Source: Enhygromyxa salina
Lineage (GTDB): Bacteria; Myxococcota_A; Polyangia; Nannocystales; Nannocystaceae
Direction: 5' to 3'
DNA: 64,000 bases
Assembly: GCF_002994635.1 (NCBI RefSeq)
Contig: NZ_PVNL01000015.1
Span: 1-64,000 of the forward strand
The notes beneath the pieces are model-generated. The model did no database searches. It worked only from the letters and a program-made list of their open reading frames with translations, and was not told the origin of the DNA. Positions 18,907-26,924 of this stretch are shown here, piece by piece. Position numbers and translations under genes: made by a program. The stretch's first letter is position 1. Each line of letters starts with the position of its first letter.

Positions 18907-19902
18907 TCAGGCGTCTTGCTGGGCGGCGAGCTGAACCAGCGTGGTCGGACCGGCGGGGGCCTTGGTCTGCTGCTGGTGGATCCGGTCGAGCTCCTCGCGG
19001 GCGGCCGGGCGCAGGGTCATCCACACGAAGTCGTGAAGATCGAGCAGATCCGTGGGCGGGTGGCCGAGCTCGGTGAGCTCGTTCTCCACGTGCTGCGCGA
19101 CGTCGAGGTAGCGCTGGTACGCGGTCTCGCTGGCGCGCTTGGGCGGGTTGAAGCGCGGCAGCACGATCTTGCCCTGGACCGCGAACACGCTGGGGCGCAT
19201 GCACAGGTGCTTGTGCGGGGCCAGCAGCGCGAGCGGGGCGGTCAGCACCTGCCATGAGGTGGCGGGGCCCTGAGCGCCGACCAACGCCGCCTGGAACTGG
19301 CGGAGCGTGACGCCTGCGGGGGCGTTTGCGATGTCGCGAATGGTCGCCGAGAAGTCTTGTGTGGGCTTGGTCTCGCGCAGCTTGCCGACGTGGGCGCTGG
19401 GCACCAAGTCGGTCCCCGCGACGACCTGAACCAGCGACTCGAGCACGCCCGCGTAGTCGCCGTGCTCATGCATCTCGTTGATGCGATCTGCGGCGAGCAG
19501 CTCACGGGCTTGCTTGATCGCGGGATCCCGATGGCGCTTGAGCCTGCGACCGCTGCCGCGATGCTTCTCGCGCCAGGCGTCGCCGGCGAAGCCCTTGGGG
19601 TAGTCCTTGAGCAGCAAGACCAGCTGATCGCCGACCGTGGGCAGGATCTCTTTCTTGCCGGAGGCGCTGGCGCGGACCTTGGCGCGCAGCTCGTCGGCGG
19701 AGCCGTCGTCGGGCGTGGGCGCCGGGACCATCAGCTCGTAGAAGCCCTTCTTGAACACGCGGACTTCGCCGTCGGTGAAGCGAAACGCTCGCTTGCCATC
19801 GCGCTCCCACAGGAACACGGCGACTCCCCACTTGTCGCGCTTGGCGTGACGGTAGAGCGCGTCCTCGTCCGGGGGTTCTTCGATGTTGACGGCAGCTTCC
19901 AT
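18907..19902 (-). CDS. hypothetical cytoplasmic protein
   Basis: A 331-residue protein of no recognised family, without signal or membrane segments. The N-terminal part (KWGVAVFLWERDGKRAFRF, EVRVFKKGFYELM) looks like a small beta domain. Basic helices follow (WREKHRGSGRRLKRHRD), then a C-terminal helical part (LLDLHDFVWMTLRPAAREEL) typical of conserved myxobacterial unknowns. ATG 19902 is chosen because GAGGAG lies just upstream; an ATG at 19914 and the much longer frame to 20067 are less likely. It has its own terminator, so it appears monocistronic. Confidence 0.82.
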   Translation of the reverse strand: MEAAVNIEEPPDEDALYRHAKRDKWGVAVFLWERDGKRAFRFTDGEVRVFKKGFYELMVPAPTPDDGSADELRAKVRASASGKKEILPTVGDQLVLLLKDYPKGFAGDAWREKHRGSGRRLKRHRDPAIKQARELLAADRINEMHEHGDYAGVLESLVQVVAGTDLVPSAHVGKLRETKPTQDFSATIRDIANAPAGVTLRQFQAALVGAQGPATSWQVLTAPLALLAPHKHLCMRPSVFAVQGKIVLPRFNPPKRASETAYQRYLDVAQHVENELTELGHPPTDLLDLHDFVWMTLRPAAREELDRIHQQQTKAPAGPTTLVQLAAQQDA

Positions 19903-20260
19903 GGGGCTCCTCATTGGCTGGTTTGGTCGGGGCGCGGTGCTTCGGTGACCAAGAGCGGTTCCGGAGCGGTCGTGAGGTGATGGTGCGCTTCGCGTCGATG
20001 GCTGGCTGAAGGCGACAGCTTTCGACAGCGAGCGCAAAACCACATCTGTCAGCGCGCCGCCAAACATAGCTAACTTGACGAAAAACGCAAGCTCTAGCCA
20101 ATCTGCGGCTCAAACTGGCTATTTCGGAGTCAGGGGGCTTGTGTCGACTCACGGTGCGGACCCCTGGCCAAATCTTCATGTTGGGGGATGGCCATGATGC
20201 GCTAATGCCACCTCGCGGCTGGCTATTTGGCGATGTGTGGGAGCGTGAGTCAGGCTCGCT
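19903..20260. other. divergent intergenic region, 358 bp
   Basis: Lies between two divergent genes and must contain both promoters. It is AT-richer than its flanks around 20060-20130 (for example CTAACTTGACGAAAAACGCA). No ORF, repeat or clear operator was found. Confidence 0.5.
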
Positions 20261-21541
20261 ATGCTCACGGCGATGCCGACTCCAGCGCTGCGCTTCTACT
20301 TCGATTTTTCGTGTCCCTACGCCTACGTCGCGTCGACCGGGATCGAGGCGCTGGCGCAACGGACCGGCGCAGCCCTCGACCCGCGACCGATCTTGCTCGG
20401 CGGAGTGTTTCGTGCGCGGGCGACTCCACAAAATCTGTCCGAGACGCTGTCGCCCGCGAAGGCGCGTCACAACCTGACTGACATTCACCGCCAGGCCGCG
20501 CGCGCGGGCGTGCCGATCACGATGCCGAAGGGGCACCCGATCCGCACGGTCGAAGCCCTGCGCGCGCTGTTGGTGGTCGGCCCGCCGTTCATGCCGCTCG
20601 CCCACGCGCTGTTCCGTGCCTACTGGGTCGATGGGATCGATCTGTCGAGCCGCGCGGGCCTGCATCGAGTGCTGAGCGAGGCCGGCCACGACGCCGACGC
20701 GGTGCTCGCCAAGATCAGCGATCCCGCGATCAAGCAGGACCTGCGCGAGCGGACTGAAGAGGCGATCACGGCTGGCGTGTTTGGAGTCCCGACCTGCGTC
20801 GTGATGTCCGACCCAGAGCCACAGCTGTTTTGGGGTGTCGACCGCCTGGGCATGGTCGAGCGCTGTCTGACGGGTGCCAGCGCCGGGTCCTCGCCGGCCG
20901 TCACTCACGAGCCACCGCGCGCGCGGGTCGACGTCTACTTCGACTACGCGAGCCCGTTCGCGTACCTGGGTTGTCACCGGGCCGAGCAGCTGCTTGGCGA
21001 CAGCGCCCGCTGGCATCCGATGTTGCTCGGCGCGGTGTTCAAGCAGGTCGGCATGGTCGACGTCCCGATGTTCACGCTGAGCGCCGCCAAGCGGCGGCAC
21101 ACCCAGCTCGACCTCGAGCGACAGGCGGCCGAGTCCGGGGCGCCGTATCGGTTCCCCACGCGATTTCCGATGCGCACGGTGCTGGCGCTGCGGGTCACGC
21201 TGGCGGCCCGGGCCCACGAGACCCGCGAGGGGCGGCGGCTGGTGCACGCATTGTTTCGGGCCTACTGGGCTGACGATCGCGACATCTCGGATCCCGCCGA
21301 GCTGACCCGGATCGCTGATGAGCTGGGCTTGGACGGCGCCGGCTTGGTCGCGGCGGCGGGGGAGCCCAGCGCCAAGCAAGCCCTGTTCGCAACGACCAAC
21401 GCCGCGGTCGAGGCTGGCGTGTTCGGGGCGCCGACCTTCGTGGTCCACACGCCGACCGGGCCCGAGCTATTTTGGGGCGCGGATCGGCTCGAGCTCGCGG
21501 TCGAGACCGCCGAGACCAATCATGACGTGGCCTTGACCTGA
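20261..21541 (+). CDS. tandem-duplicated DsbA-fold 2-hydroxychromene-2-carboxylate isomerase-like protein
   Basis: A 426-residue protein made of two copies of the DsbA/HCCA-isomerase thioredoxin fold (about residues 9-205 and 219-415). Parallel motifs are FYFDFSCPYAY versus VYFDYASPFAYLG; LLGGVFRA versus LLGAVFKQ; FRAYWVDGIDLS versus FRAYWADDRDIS; and GVFGVPTCVV...LFWGVDRL versus GVFGAPTFVV...LFWGADRL. The first copy has S-C-P-Y and the second S-P-F, so each carries the glutathione-binding Ser but no CxxC pair. The family isomerises aromatic catabolites with glutathione. A single enzyme normally has one domain of about 200 residues that dimerises, so the fusion may be an internal dimer. ATG 20261 or 20273. 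The stop overlaps the convergent channel gene by 22 bp. Confidence 0.88.
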   Translation: MLTAMPTPALRFYFDFSCPYAYVASTGIEALAQRTGAALDPRPILLGGVFRARATPQNLSETLSPAKARHNLTDIHRQAARAGVPITMPKGHPIRTVEALRALLVVGPPFMPLAHALFRAYWVDGIDLSSRAGLHRVLSEAGHDADAVLAKISDPAIKQDLRERTEEAITAGVFGVPTCVVMSDPEPQLFWGVDRLGMVERCLTGASAGSSPAVTHEPPRARVDVYFDYASPFAYLGCHRAEQLLGDSARWHPMLLGAVFKQVGMVDVPMFTLSAAKRRHTQLDLERQAAESGAPYRFPTRFPMRTVLALRVTLAARAHETREGRRLVHALFRAYWADDRDISDPAELTRIADELGLDGAGLVAAAGEPSAKQALFATTNAAVEAGVFGAPTFVVHTPTGPELFWGADRLELAVETAETNHDVALT

Positions 21542-22587
21542 AGCGCGCGCCAGTCGAGCCGCTCGGTCGCCGAGTAGACCAAGCGATCACCCGCCACAGA
21601 CGAGAGCCCGTCGAGGATCGTCTTGGTCTCGAGCCCGCGGTTGACGGCCATGACGTGGACCGAGCGGCCGAGCAGCGAGCGGGCGAGCTCGAGGTAGCTG
21701 ACGCCCGAGTCGTGGACCTCGATCGAGAACAGCGTGGTGCCCCGCCGGTTGCTGCTCATGACCTCGATCAGCTGGGCGATCCCGGGATCGTGGACCTCCT
21801 GGATCATCAGGTTTCCGGCGATCGTCATGCCGAGCACGATCGCGTCGCAATTGCACGAGTCGAATAGCGGGCGGTGCTTCTCGTCGAGGCACTCGGCGAC
21901 GATGTAGATCTCCGCGTGGACCCGATCGATGACGCTGACGGCGGCCGCGACGATCGCGTCGCTGTTGCGGTTGCCGTAGTCGGGTGACAGCACCACGGCC
22001 ATCCGGCACGCCTGGGCGCGGGCGCGGGCGTAGGTCTCGATGTCGTGCGAGGAGCCGCGCACGAAGATCACGTCGTGGAGCTTGAACGGCAGCTCGTCGA
22101 TCGCGTCGCTGACGATCACGATCTCGCAGGCGCCCTGCTCGGGGTCGCTGCGGATCTCGTCGATCAGCTGCATCACGCGCTGCTCGCTGGGGAAGTGGAC
22201 GATGAGGATGTGGTCCTTGACCATGGCGCGGCCGAGTCCTTTTTGGGCGTTGGAGACCGCGAGCGCGACCGCGTCGAGGACCATGCCGAAGAACAGGCTG
22301 AAGCTGGTCAGCCCAACGATGACGATGAAGACGAAGGTCCCAAGCCGAGCGCCGAGCGTGGTCGCGCTGAAGTCACCGTAGCCGATCGTGGTGATCGAGA
22401 CCGCGCTATACCAAAACGCGTCGCCCCAGGAGATCGTGGGATCGACGGCGCGATCGAACACGTAGAAGCAGACGGCGTTGCCGATGATCGCGATCGCAAG
22501 CAGCAGCGCGATCGCGACGAAGCCGATCGAGCGGCGATCACGAATTCGGCGTGCAATTCGAACGAGGCGCAGTAACAGCAAGATCAA
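21520..22587 (-). CDS. potassium channel protein with RCK (TrkA-N) domain
   Basis: A 355-residue inner-membrane channel. Two membrane helices flank a pore loop with the selectivity filter TTIGYGD (residues 66-72). From about residue 125 a Rossmann-like RCK domain follows (KDHILIVHFPSEQRVMQLI, CEIVIVSDA, RMAVVLSPDYGNRNSDA). Instead of the canonical GxGxxG nucleotide loop there is HFPSEQ, so nucleotide binding may be lost or altered. The C-terminal ligand-sensing part continues to residue 355. It resembles the castor/pollux- or MthK-like 2TM-RCK architecture. The 3' end overlaps the isomerase gene convergently by 22 bp. Confidence 0.9.
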   Translation of the reverse strand: MILLLLRLVRIARRIRDRRSIGFVAIALLLAIAIIGNAVCFYVFDRAVDPTISWGDAFWYSAVSITTIGYGDFSATTLGARLGTFVFIVIVGLTSFSLFFGMVLDAVALAVSNAQKGLGRAMVKDHILIVHFPSEQRVMQLIDEIRSDPEQGACEIVIVSDAIDELPFKLHDVIFVRGSSHDIETYARARAQACRMAVVLSPDYGNRNSDAIVAAAVSVIDRVHAEIYIVAECLDEKHRPLFDSCNCDAIVLGMTIAGNLMIQEVHDPGIAQLIEVMSSNRRGTTLFSIEVHDSGVSYLELARSLLGRSVHVMAVNRGLETKTILDGLSSVAGDRLVYSATERLDWRALQVKATS

Positions 22588-22608
22588 TCCCTCACGAGGG
22601 TACCACCG

Positions 22609-22809
22609 TCAGGCCGAGGTCAGCTCCGCGTGGGCGCAGGCCAGCGGGTCGAACGAGCTGCGGTGGTGGTTGATGCCGAAGACCTCTCGAATGACCACGA
22701 CGCCCGCGCGCGGCTGCCCGATCGGCCGACCGATCGGCGCTGCACCAAATTCGTGTCCATCGCTCGCATGATCGGCAGCCACGATCGCGCACTGGCCTGG
22801 GCAGATCAA
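22609..22809 (-). pseudogene. dienelactone hydrolase N-terminal remnant
   Basis: A 66-residue open stretch resembles the start of dienelactone hydrolase: a DGHEFGAAPIGRPIG strand followed by AGVVVIREVFGINHH, which matches the family's VVVxQEIFGxNxHIR segment. Homology then fails (SSFDPLACAHAEL) and the frame stops, with no nucleophile-containing remainder on either side. It starts only with TTG. It is read here as a truncated remnant between the channel and the membrane-protein genes. Moderate confidence, since it rests on about 30 residues. Confidence 0.45.
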
Positions 22810-22821
22810 CCGGGATCACGA

Positions 22822-23322
22822 CTAGCGAGCGCCCGCAGATGGCGCGGACGGGCGACCGCCGGCCCGCAGCCACGGGATCATCATGGCCAGCGGCGCGCCG
22901 ATCGAAGTCAGCGCGACAGCGTTGAACGCCACGTTGATCCACACGCCGTGGGCCAGGCAGATCGCCGTATCGACGACGACCCAGTTGAGCGTGGCGATCG
23001 CAATGGCCCACGCCGCCCACCGCTCGCGGCGACGCAGCGGGATCGCAACGAGGAACAACATCGCCCACGCGTAGGAGATCAGCGTGCCGCCGAACACCGC
23101 CTGGATCCACCCGCGGTAGGCCGAGACCTCCAAGCCGTACTCGGCCGTGCCCCACAGCGAGCGCGCGACCCGATCTTGATGCCACGCGAACAGCGGTCCG
23201 TCGAACCCAAACGCGATCGCGTGACCGAGGACCAGCTGCGCCACGAATCCGATCACGAGCAGCGCATCAGCGACCTTCACGAGCCTGGGTGCCTCGAGCT
23301 GACGCGTGCTGTCAGTCGTCAT
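22822..23322 (-). CDS. four-helix membrane protein, hypothetical
   Basis: A 166-residue protein with four hydrophobic helices (about 18-36, 72-95, 103-124 and 128-150) and charged ends. The loop between helices 1 and 2 contains FAWHQDRVARSLWGTAEYG, which recalls small conserved bacterial membrane proteins of unknown role. No catalytic motif is visible. ATG 23322 gives a short polar N-terminus. It is divergent from the ABC transporter operon. Confidence 0.75.
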   Translation of the reverse strand: MTTDSTRQLEAPRLVKVADALLVIGFVAQLVLGHAIAFGFDGPLFAWHQDRVARSLWGTAEYGLEVSAYRGWIQAVFGGTLISYAWAMLFLVAIPLRRRERWAAWAIAIATLNWVVVDTAICLAHGVWINVAFNAVALTSIGAPLAMMIPWLRAGGRPSAPSAGAR

Positions 23323-23386
23323 GGTTGGTCCGAGTGTACCCGTCTGGACTCGTCAATCGCAGCGTCGCTTGCTATGTGAAAGCTCG

Positions 23387-24844
23387 GTGCGCGGGCGGAA
23401 ACGAGGCGCGGCTCAATGGGGATCGGTCCCCGGCGCGATCGCGTTCGTGTGGCTGGGTCTCGTGGTCTTGCTGCCGCTCGGGTTGCTCGTCGACGCCGCC
23501 TGGCCGTTCGAGCTGCGCGAGATCGAGCGGGTCGCCGTCGGCCGCGTGCTGGTGCGCGGGCTGGGGCTCTCGCTGATCGTGGCGATCGTCAGCGGTGGCC
23601 TGGGTCTGCTGCTCGCGCAGACGGTCGCGCCCGTGGTCCTGCTCGCGCTGTTGTTGGTCAGCCGCTCGGTCGTGGCCCACGCCGTGCTGGCGATCGGCTT
23701 CACGCCGGGTCCGCTCGCGGCCGTGATCACGCTGATCATCGACGTACTCCCGTTCGCGGCGTTGGTCCTGGGCCTGCGCCTGCGCACGCGACCGCTGGCG
23801 CTGATCGAGGCGGCGCGGGATCTCGGCGCCGGGGCGCTCGCCCGCGCCCGGGAGATCGAGTGGCCGCACCTGCGCCCCGCGATGTTGGTGGCCTGCACCT
23901 GGGGGTTCTTGCAGGGGCTGGGCGACGTGCTCGCGTTCGAGGTCGCGGGCGGCGGGCATGCCTACACGCCGGGGCTGCTGATCCGCGACGCGCTGATCCG
24001 CGAGCACGCACCCGCGCGCGCGCTGGTGTGCGTGGTCGTGCTGATCAGCCTGGCGCTGCCGTGCGCGTGGTTGATCACCCGCGAGCTCACGGCCGCGCAG
24101 CGCAGCGACTGGCGCCCGGTGCCGGTCCCGCCCGCGTGGGTGCGCGCGGCCGGGTGGGCCGTGCTGGCGCTGCTGCTGGTCGCGCCTGCAGCCCTGCTGC
24201 TCGGCGATCATCCAGTCGGCGTGGGCCCGTCGGATCGGCTGCTCGCCGGGTTGTTCCTGCGTTCGCTGGGGATCGCTGGGGTGGTCGCCGCGCTGGCTAC
24301 CAGCGCGGGCTTTGGGCTCGCGCTCGCGAGTCGCAGGCTGGCAAATCCGGCGTGGCTGGGCGCGGCCGTGCTCGCGCCGCTGGCGATCCCGCCGAGCATC
24401 CACGGGTTGCTGACGCTCGGCGCGGGCACCTGGCTGGGGCTGTCGCCCGGCCCGACGCTGACCGTGCTCGCGCTGCTCGGACCGGCGCTGGCGCTGGGGT
24501 TCGTGACGGCGCGGCTGATGACGGTCGTGATCCCGCGCGCGCTGATCGACGCCGCGATCGATCTCGGCGCGACGGCCCGCGAGCGGCTGCGCCTGGTGTG
24601 GCTTCCGCTCGCTCGCCCGGCGCTGATCGTGGCCGCCGTGCTCACGCTGGCGTGGGCGCTGGGCCAGGCCGCGATCCCGGCGTTCACCTCGGGCCCGGGC
24701 GGCGACACGCTCGCGGTCGCGCTCACGATCCACGCCCGCGCGGGCTCGCTCGCGCTGGTCCGACGCTGGTCGTTGCTGCTCGTCCTGGTGCCAGTGCTCG
24801 CCGCGCTGGCCGCTCGACAGCTCGCGCGCTGGAGGCCACGGTGA
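23387..24844 (+). CDS. ABC transporter permease, two permease halves fused (polyamine/Fe-thiamine type)
   Basis: A 485-residue inner-membrane permease with about 12 hydrophobic segments in two homologous halves. Each half carries an EAA-loop for contact with the ATPase: IEAARDLGAGALARAREIEW in the first and IDAAIDLGATARERLRLVWL in the second. In PotBC systems these are separate proteins; here, as in FbpB/ThiP, they are joined. GTG 23387 is chosen because the longer frame to 23306 runs back over the divergent gene's 5' end. The TGA overlaps the ATPase GTG start (GTGA), giving coupled translation in a three-gene operon. Confidence 0.88.
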   Translation: MRGRKRGAAQWGSVPGAIAFVWLGLVVLLPLGLLVDAAWPFELREIERVAVGRVLVRGLGLSLIVAIVSGGLGLLLAQTVAPVVLLALLLVSRSVVAHAVLAIGFTPGPLAAVITLIIDVLPFAALVLGLRLRTRPLALIEAARDLGAGALARAREIEWPHLRPAMLVACTWGFLQGLGDVLAFEVAGGGHAYTPGLLIRDALIREHAPARALVCVVVLISLALPCAWLITRELTAAQRSDWRPVPVPPAWVRAAGWAVLALLLVAPAALLLGDHPVGVGPSDRLLAGLFLRSLGIAGVVAALATSAGFGLALASRRLANPAWLGAAVLAPLAIPPSIHGLLTLGAGTWLGLSPGPTLTVLALLGPALALGFVTARLMTVVIPRALIDAAIDLGATARERLRLVWLPLARPALIVAAVLTLAWALGQAAIPAFTSGPGGDTLAVALTIHARAGSLALVRRWSLLLVLVPVLAALAARQLARWRPR

Positions 24845-25830
24845 GCTCGAACCTGATCGCACGCGGCCTCCACAAGCGGTTCTTGGGCCCGGGCGGCGCC
24901 TCGGTCGAAGCGTTGGCGGGCGTCGAGCTCGAGCTCGACGCCGGTCGCCACGTGTGCGTGATGGGCCACTCCGGCTCGGGCAAGACCACGCTGCTGCGGG
25001 CGATCGCCGGGCTCGAGCCGCTCGATGCTGGCGAGCTGTGGATCGGTGAGCGGCGGGTCGACACGCTCGCGGCTGAACAACGACCGACCCGCACGGTGTT
25101 CCAGATGCCGGCTCTGTTTCCGCACCTGAGCGTGCTCGACAACGTGACCTTCATCGACAGGCTGCGGCGCGGCCGAGCTGCGCCGTCGCAGTCGAGCGCG
25201 GACGCCCCGGACTTGCTCGCCCGGCTCGGGCTCGACCCCGCGGAGTTTGGTTCGCGCCACATCGACGCGCTGTCGGGTGGCGAGCGCCAGCGCGTGGCCT
25301 TGGCGCGGGCGCTGTATCGGGCGCCGCCGTGGCTGCTGCTCGACGAGCCGCTGTCTGCTCTGGATCGACCACGCCGCGCCGCGCTGCGACGGGCGCTGGC
25401 CAGGATTCGGCGCGACCAGGGTGTCGGCATGCTGCACGTGACCCACGATGCCGCCGACGCGCTCGCGCTCGCCGACACCCTGGTGATCATGAGCTCCGGC
25501 CGCGTGCTCGCCAGCGCCGCGCCCGAGCAACTCTACCGCCGCCCGCCAGACCTCGAGACCGCGCACCTGCTCGGCGAGCTCAGCGTGGTGCCAGATCGCG
25601 CGCGCGCTGGCTTCTTGCGGCCCGAGCAGCTGCGGATCGTGCCCGCCGACGGGGGCCGGGTCGGCGCGCGGCTGTTGGCACGCAGTTGCGTGGGTCCGCT
25701 GTGGGAACATGAGCTCGCGCTCGAAGGCCACGCGACCCCGATCCTGGTCGCGAGCCCGCTCGCGTGGGACGGCCCCGAAGCCTGCGCGCTCGACTGGAAC
25801 GACGACGACGTACTGGAGCTGAAAGAATGA
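24841..25830 (+). CDS. ABC transporter ATP-binding protein (PotA/FbpC-like)
   Basis: The 329-residue ATPase of the transporter. Walker A is GHSGSGKTT (42-50), the Q-loop is VFQMP, the signature LSGGERQR (about 144), Walker B WLLLDEP and the H-loop THD (about 201). A C-terminal extension from about 235 resembles the TOBE-like regulatory domain of PotA/CysA proteins (FLRPEQLRIVPADGG). Short relative to PotA (about 370), with a compact TOBE region. GTG 24841 overlaps the permease stop, and its own TGA overlaps the ATG of the binding-protein gene. Confidence 0.93.
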   Translation: MSSNLIARGLHKRFLGPGGASVEALAGVELELDAGRHVCVMGHSGSGKTTLLRAIAGLEPLDAGELWIGERRVDTLAAEQRPTRTVFQMPALFPHLSVLDNVTFIDRLRRGRAAPSQSSADAPDLLARLGLDPAEFGSRHIDALSGGERQRVALARALYRAPPWLLLDEPLSALDRPRRAALRRALARIRRDQGVGMLHVTHDAADALALADTLVIMSSGRVLASAAPEQLYRRPPDLETAHLLGELSVVPDRARAGFLRPEQLRIVPADGGRVGARLLARSCVGPLWEHELALEGHATPILVASPLAWDGPEACALDWNDDDVLELKE

Positions 25831-26876
25831 CCTCCGCCGATCTGTCTCGCCGAAGCTTGCTCGCGGGCTTGGCCTGTCTGGGGCTCGGGCTTGCAAGCTG
25901 CTCGCGAAGTCGTGGGCTCAGCGTCTACAACTGGGGCGACTACCTGGCCGCCGAGGTGATCGAGCGGTTCGTCAAGGCCCACGCGGGCACGCGGGTGACT
26001 CAGGACTTCTACCTGTCCGAGGCCGAGATGGACGCGAAGCTCCGCGCTGGCGCTCGCTATGATCTGGTCATCCCGATCGACTACCTGCTCTCGTCGCTGC
26101 AGCGCGACGGTGTGCTGCGGGAGCTGAGCGCAGCGCCGCGGGGCGTCGAGCACCTCGACCCGGCGTTTCCGGTCTGGCACGCCAGGGACGAGCGAGGCGG
26201 CGGAGCGTACGCGGTGCCGTACCTGTGGGGCACGACGGGGATCGGCTACGACGCCGACCGGGTCGACCCACCGACCAGCTGGAACGCGCTGTTTGATCCG
26301 CGCTACGCCGGGCGGATCTCGGTGATCGACAGCAAGGGCGACGTCATGGATCAGGCCCTGCTCGCCAGCGGCCTCGGCATCAACTCGACCGACAAGCCGG
26401 CGATCCGCGAGCAGGTGTGGCCGCGCCTGCGTGAGCAAAAGCGGCTGCTGCGGGCCTACGACAGCAACCCCGCGGCGGCGCTGATCACGGGCGACACCTG
26501 GATCGCGCAGATCGACAGCGGCGACCTGTTTCGCGCCCAGAGCCAGCGCCCCAGCCTGCGCTATGTGATCCCCGACGAGGGCGCGGCGCTGTGGATCGAC
26601 TACCTGGCGATCCCGGCCAAGGCCGCCAACCCCGAGCTGGCGCTGGCCTTCATCGAGTTCCTGCTCGATCCCGAGATCGCCGCGCTCAACGCCAACACGC
26701 TGCGCTTCGCCACGCCCAACGCGACCGCGCTCACGCAGGGGTCGATCACCGACGCCGGGGATCCCCAGCTGTATCCCCCCGCCGATGTGCGTCAGCGCTT
26801 GTTCACCAGCGAGAACTGGGACGGCGGGACCAAGGACCTGGTCGATGAGCTGTGGCTCGAGCTGCGATCATCTTGA
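25827..26876 (+). CDS. PotD/PotF-like polyamine-binding lipoprotein, Tat-exported
   Basis: A 349-residue extracytoplasmic binding protein. The N-terminus has a twin-arginine motif SRRSLL and a lipobox LASC with Cys at residue 25, so it is probably folded before export and then lipidated. The mature start LSVYNWGDYLAAEVIERF is typical of spermidine/putrescine-binding proteins, as are YDLVIPIDYLLSSL, AVPYLWGTTGIGYD and a C-terminal WDGGTKDLVDELW. The fused permease may also suit iron or thiamine, but the binding protein points to polyamines. ATGA overlap with the ATPase gene. Confidence 0.9.
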   Translation: MTSADLSRRSLLAGLACLGLGLASCSRSRGLSVYNWGDYLAAEVIERFVKAHAGTRVTQDFYLSEAEMDAKLRAGARYDLVIPIDYLLSSLQRDGVLRELSAAPRGVEHLDPAFPVWHARDERGGGAYAVPYLWGTTGIGYDADRVDPPTSWNALFDPRYAGRISVIDSKGDVMDQALLASGLGINSTDKPAIREQVWPRLREQKRLLRAYDSNPAAALITGDTWIAQIDSGDLFRAQSQRPSLRYVIPDEGAALWIDYLAIPAKAANPELALAFIEFLLDPEIAALNANTLRFATPNATALTQGSITDAGDPQLYPPADVRQRLFTSENWDGGTKDLVDELWLELRSS

Positions 26877-26924
26877 GGCCGCGGGTCTTTGCGGCGCGGC
26901 GACTCCGGGCTACACGTGCGGACG

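Noticed and set aside
23372..24862. 496-residue minus-strand ORF
   Set aside because: Antisense to the fused permease; very Arg/Gln-rich with no membrane or catalytic features.
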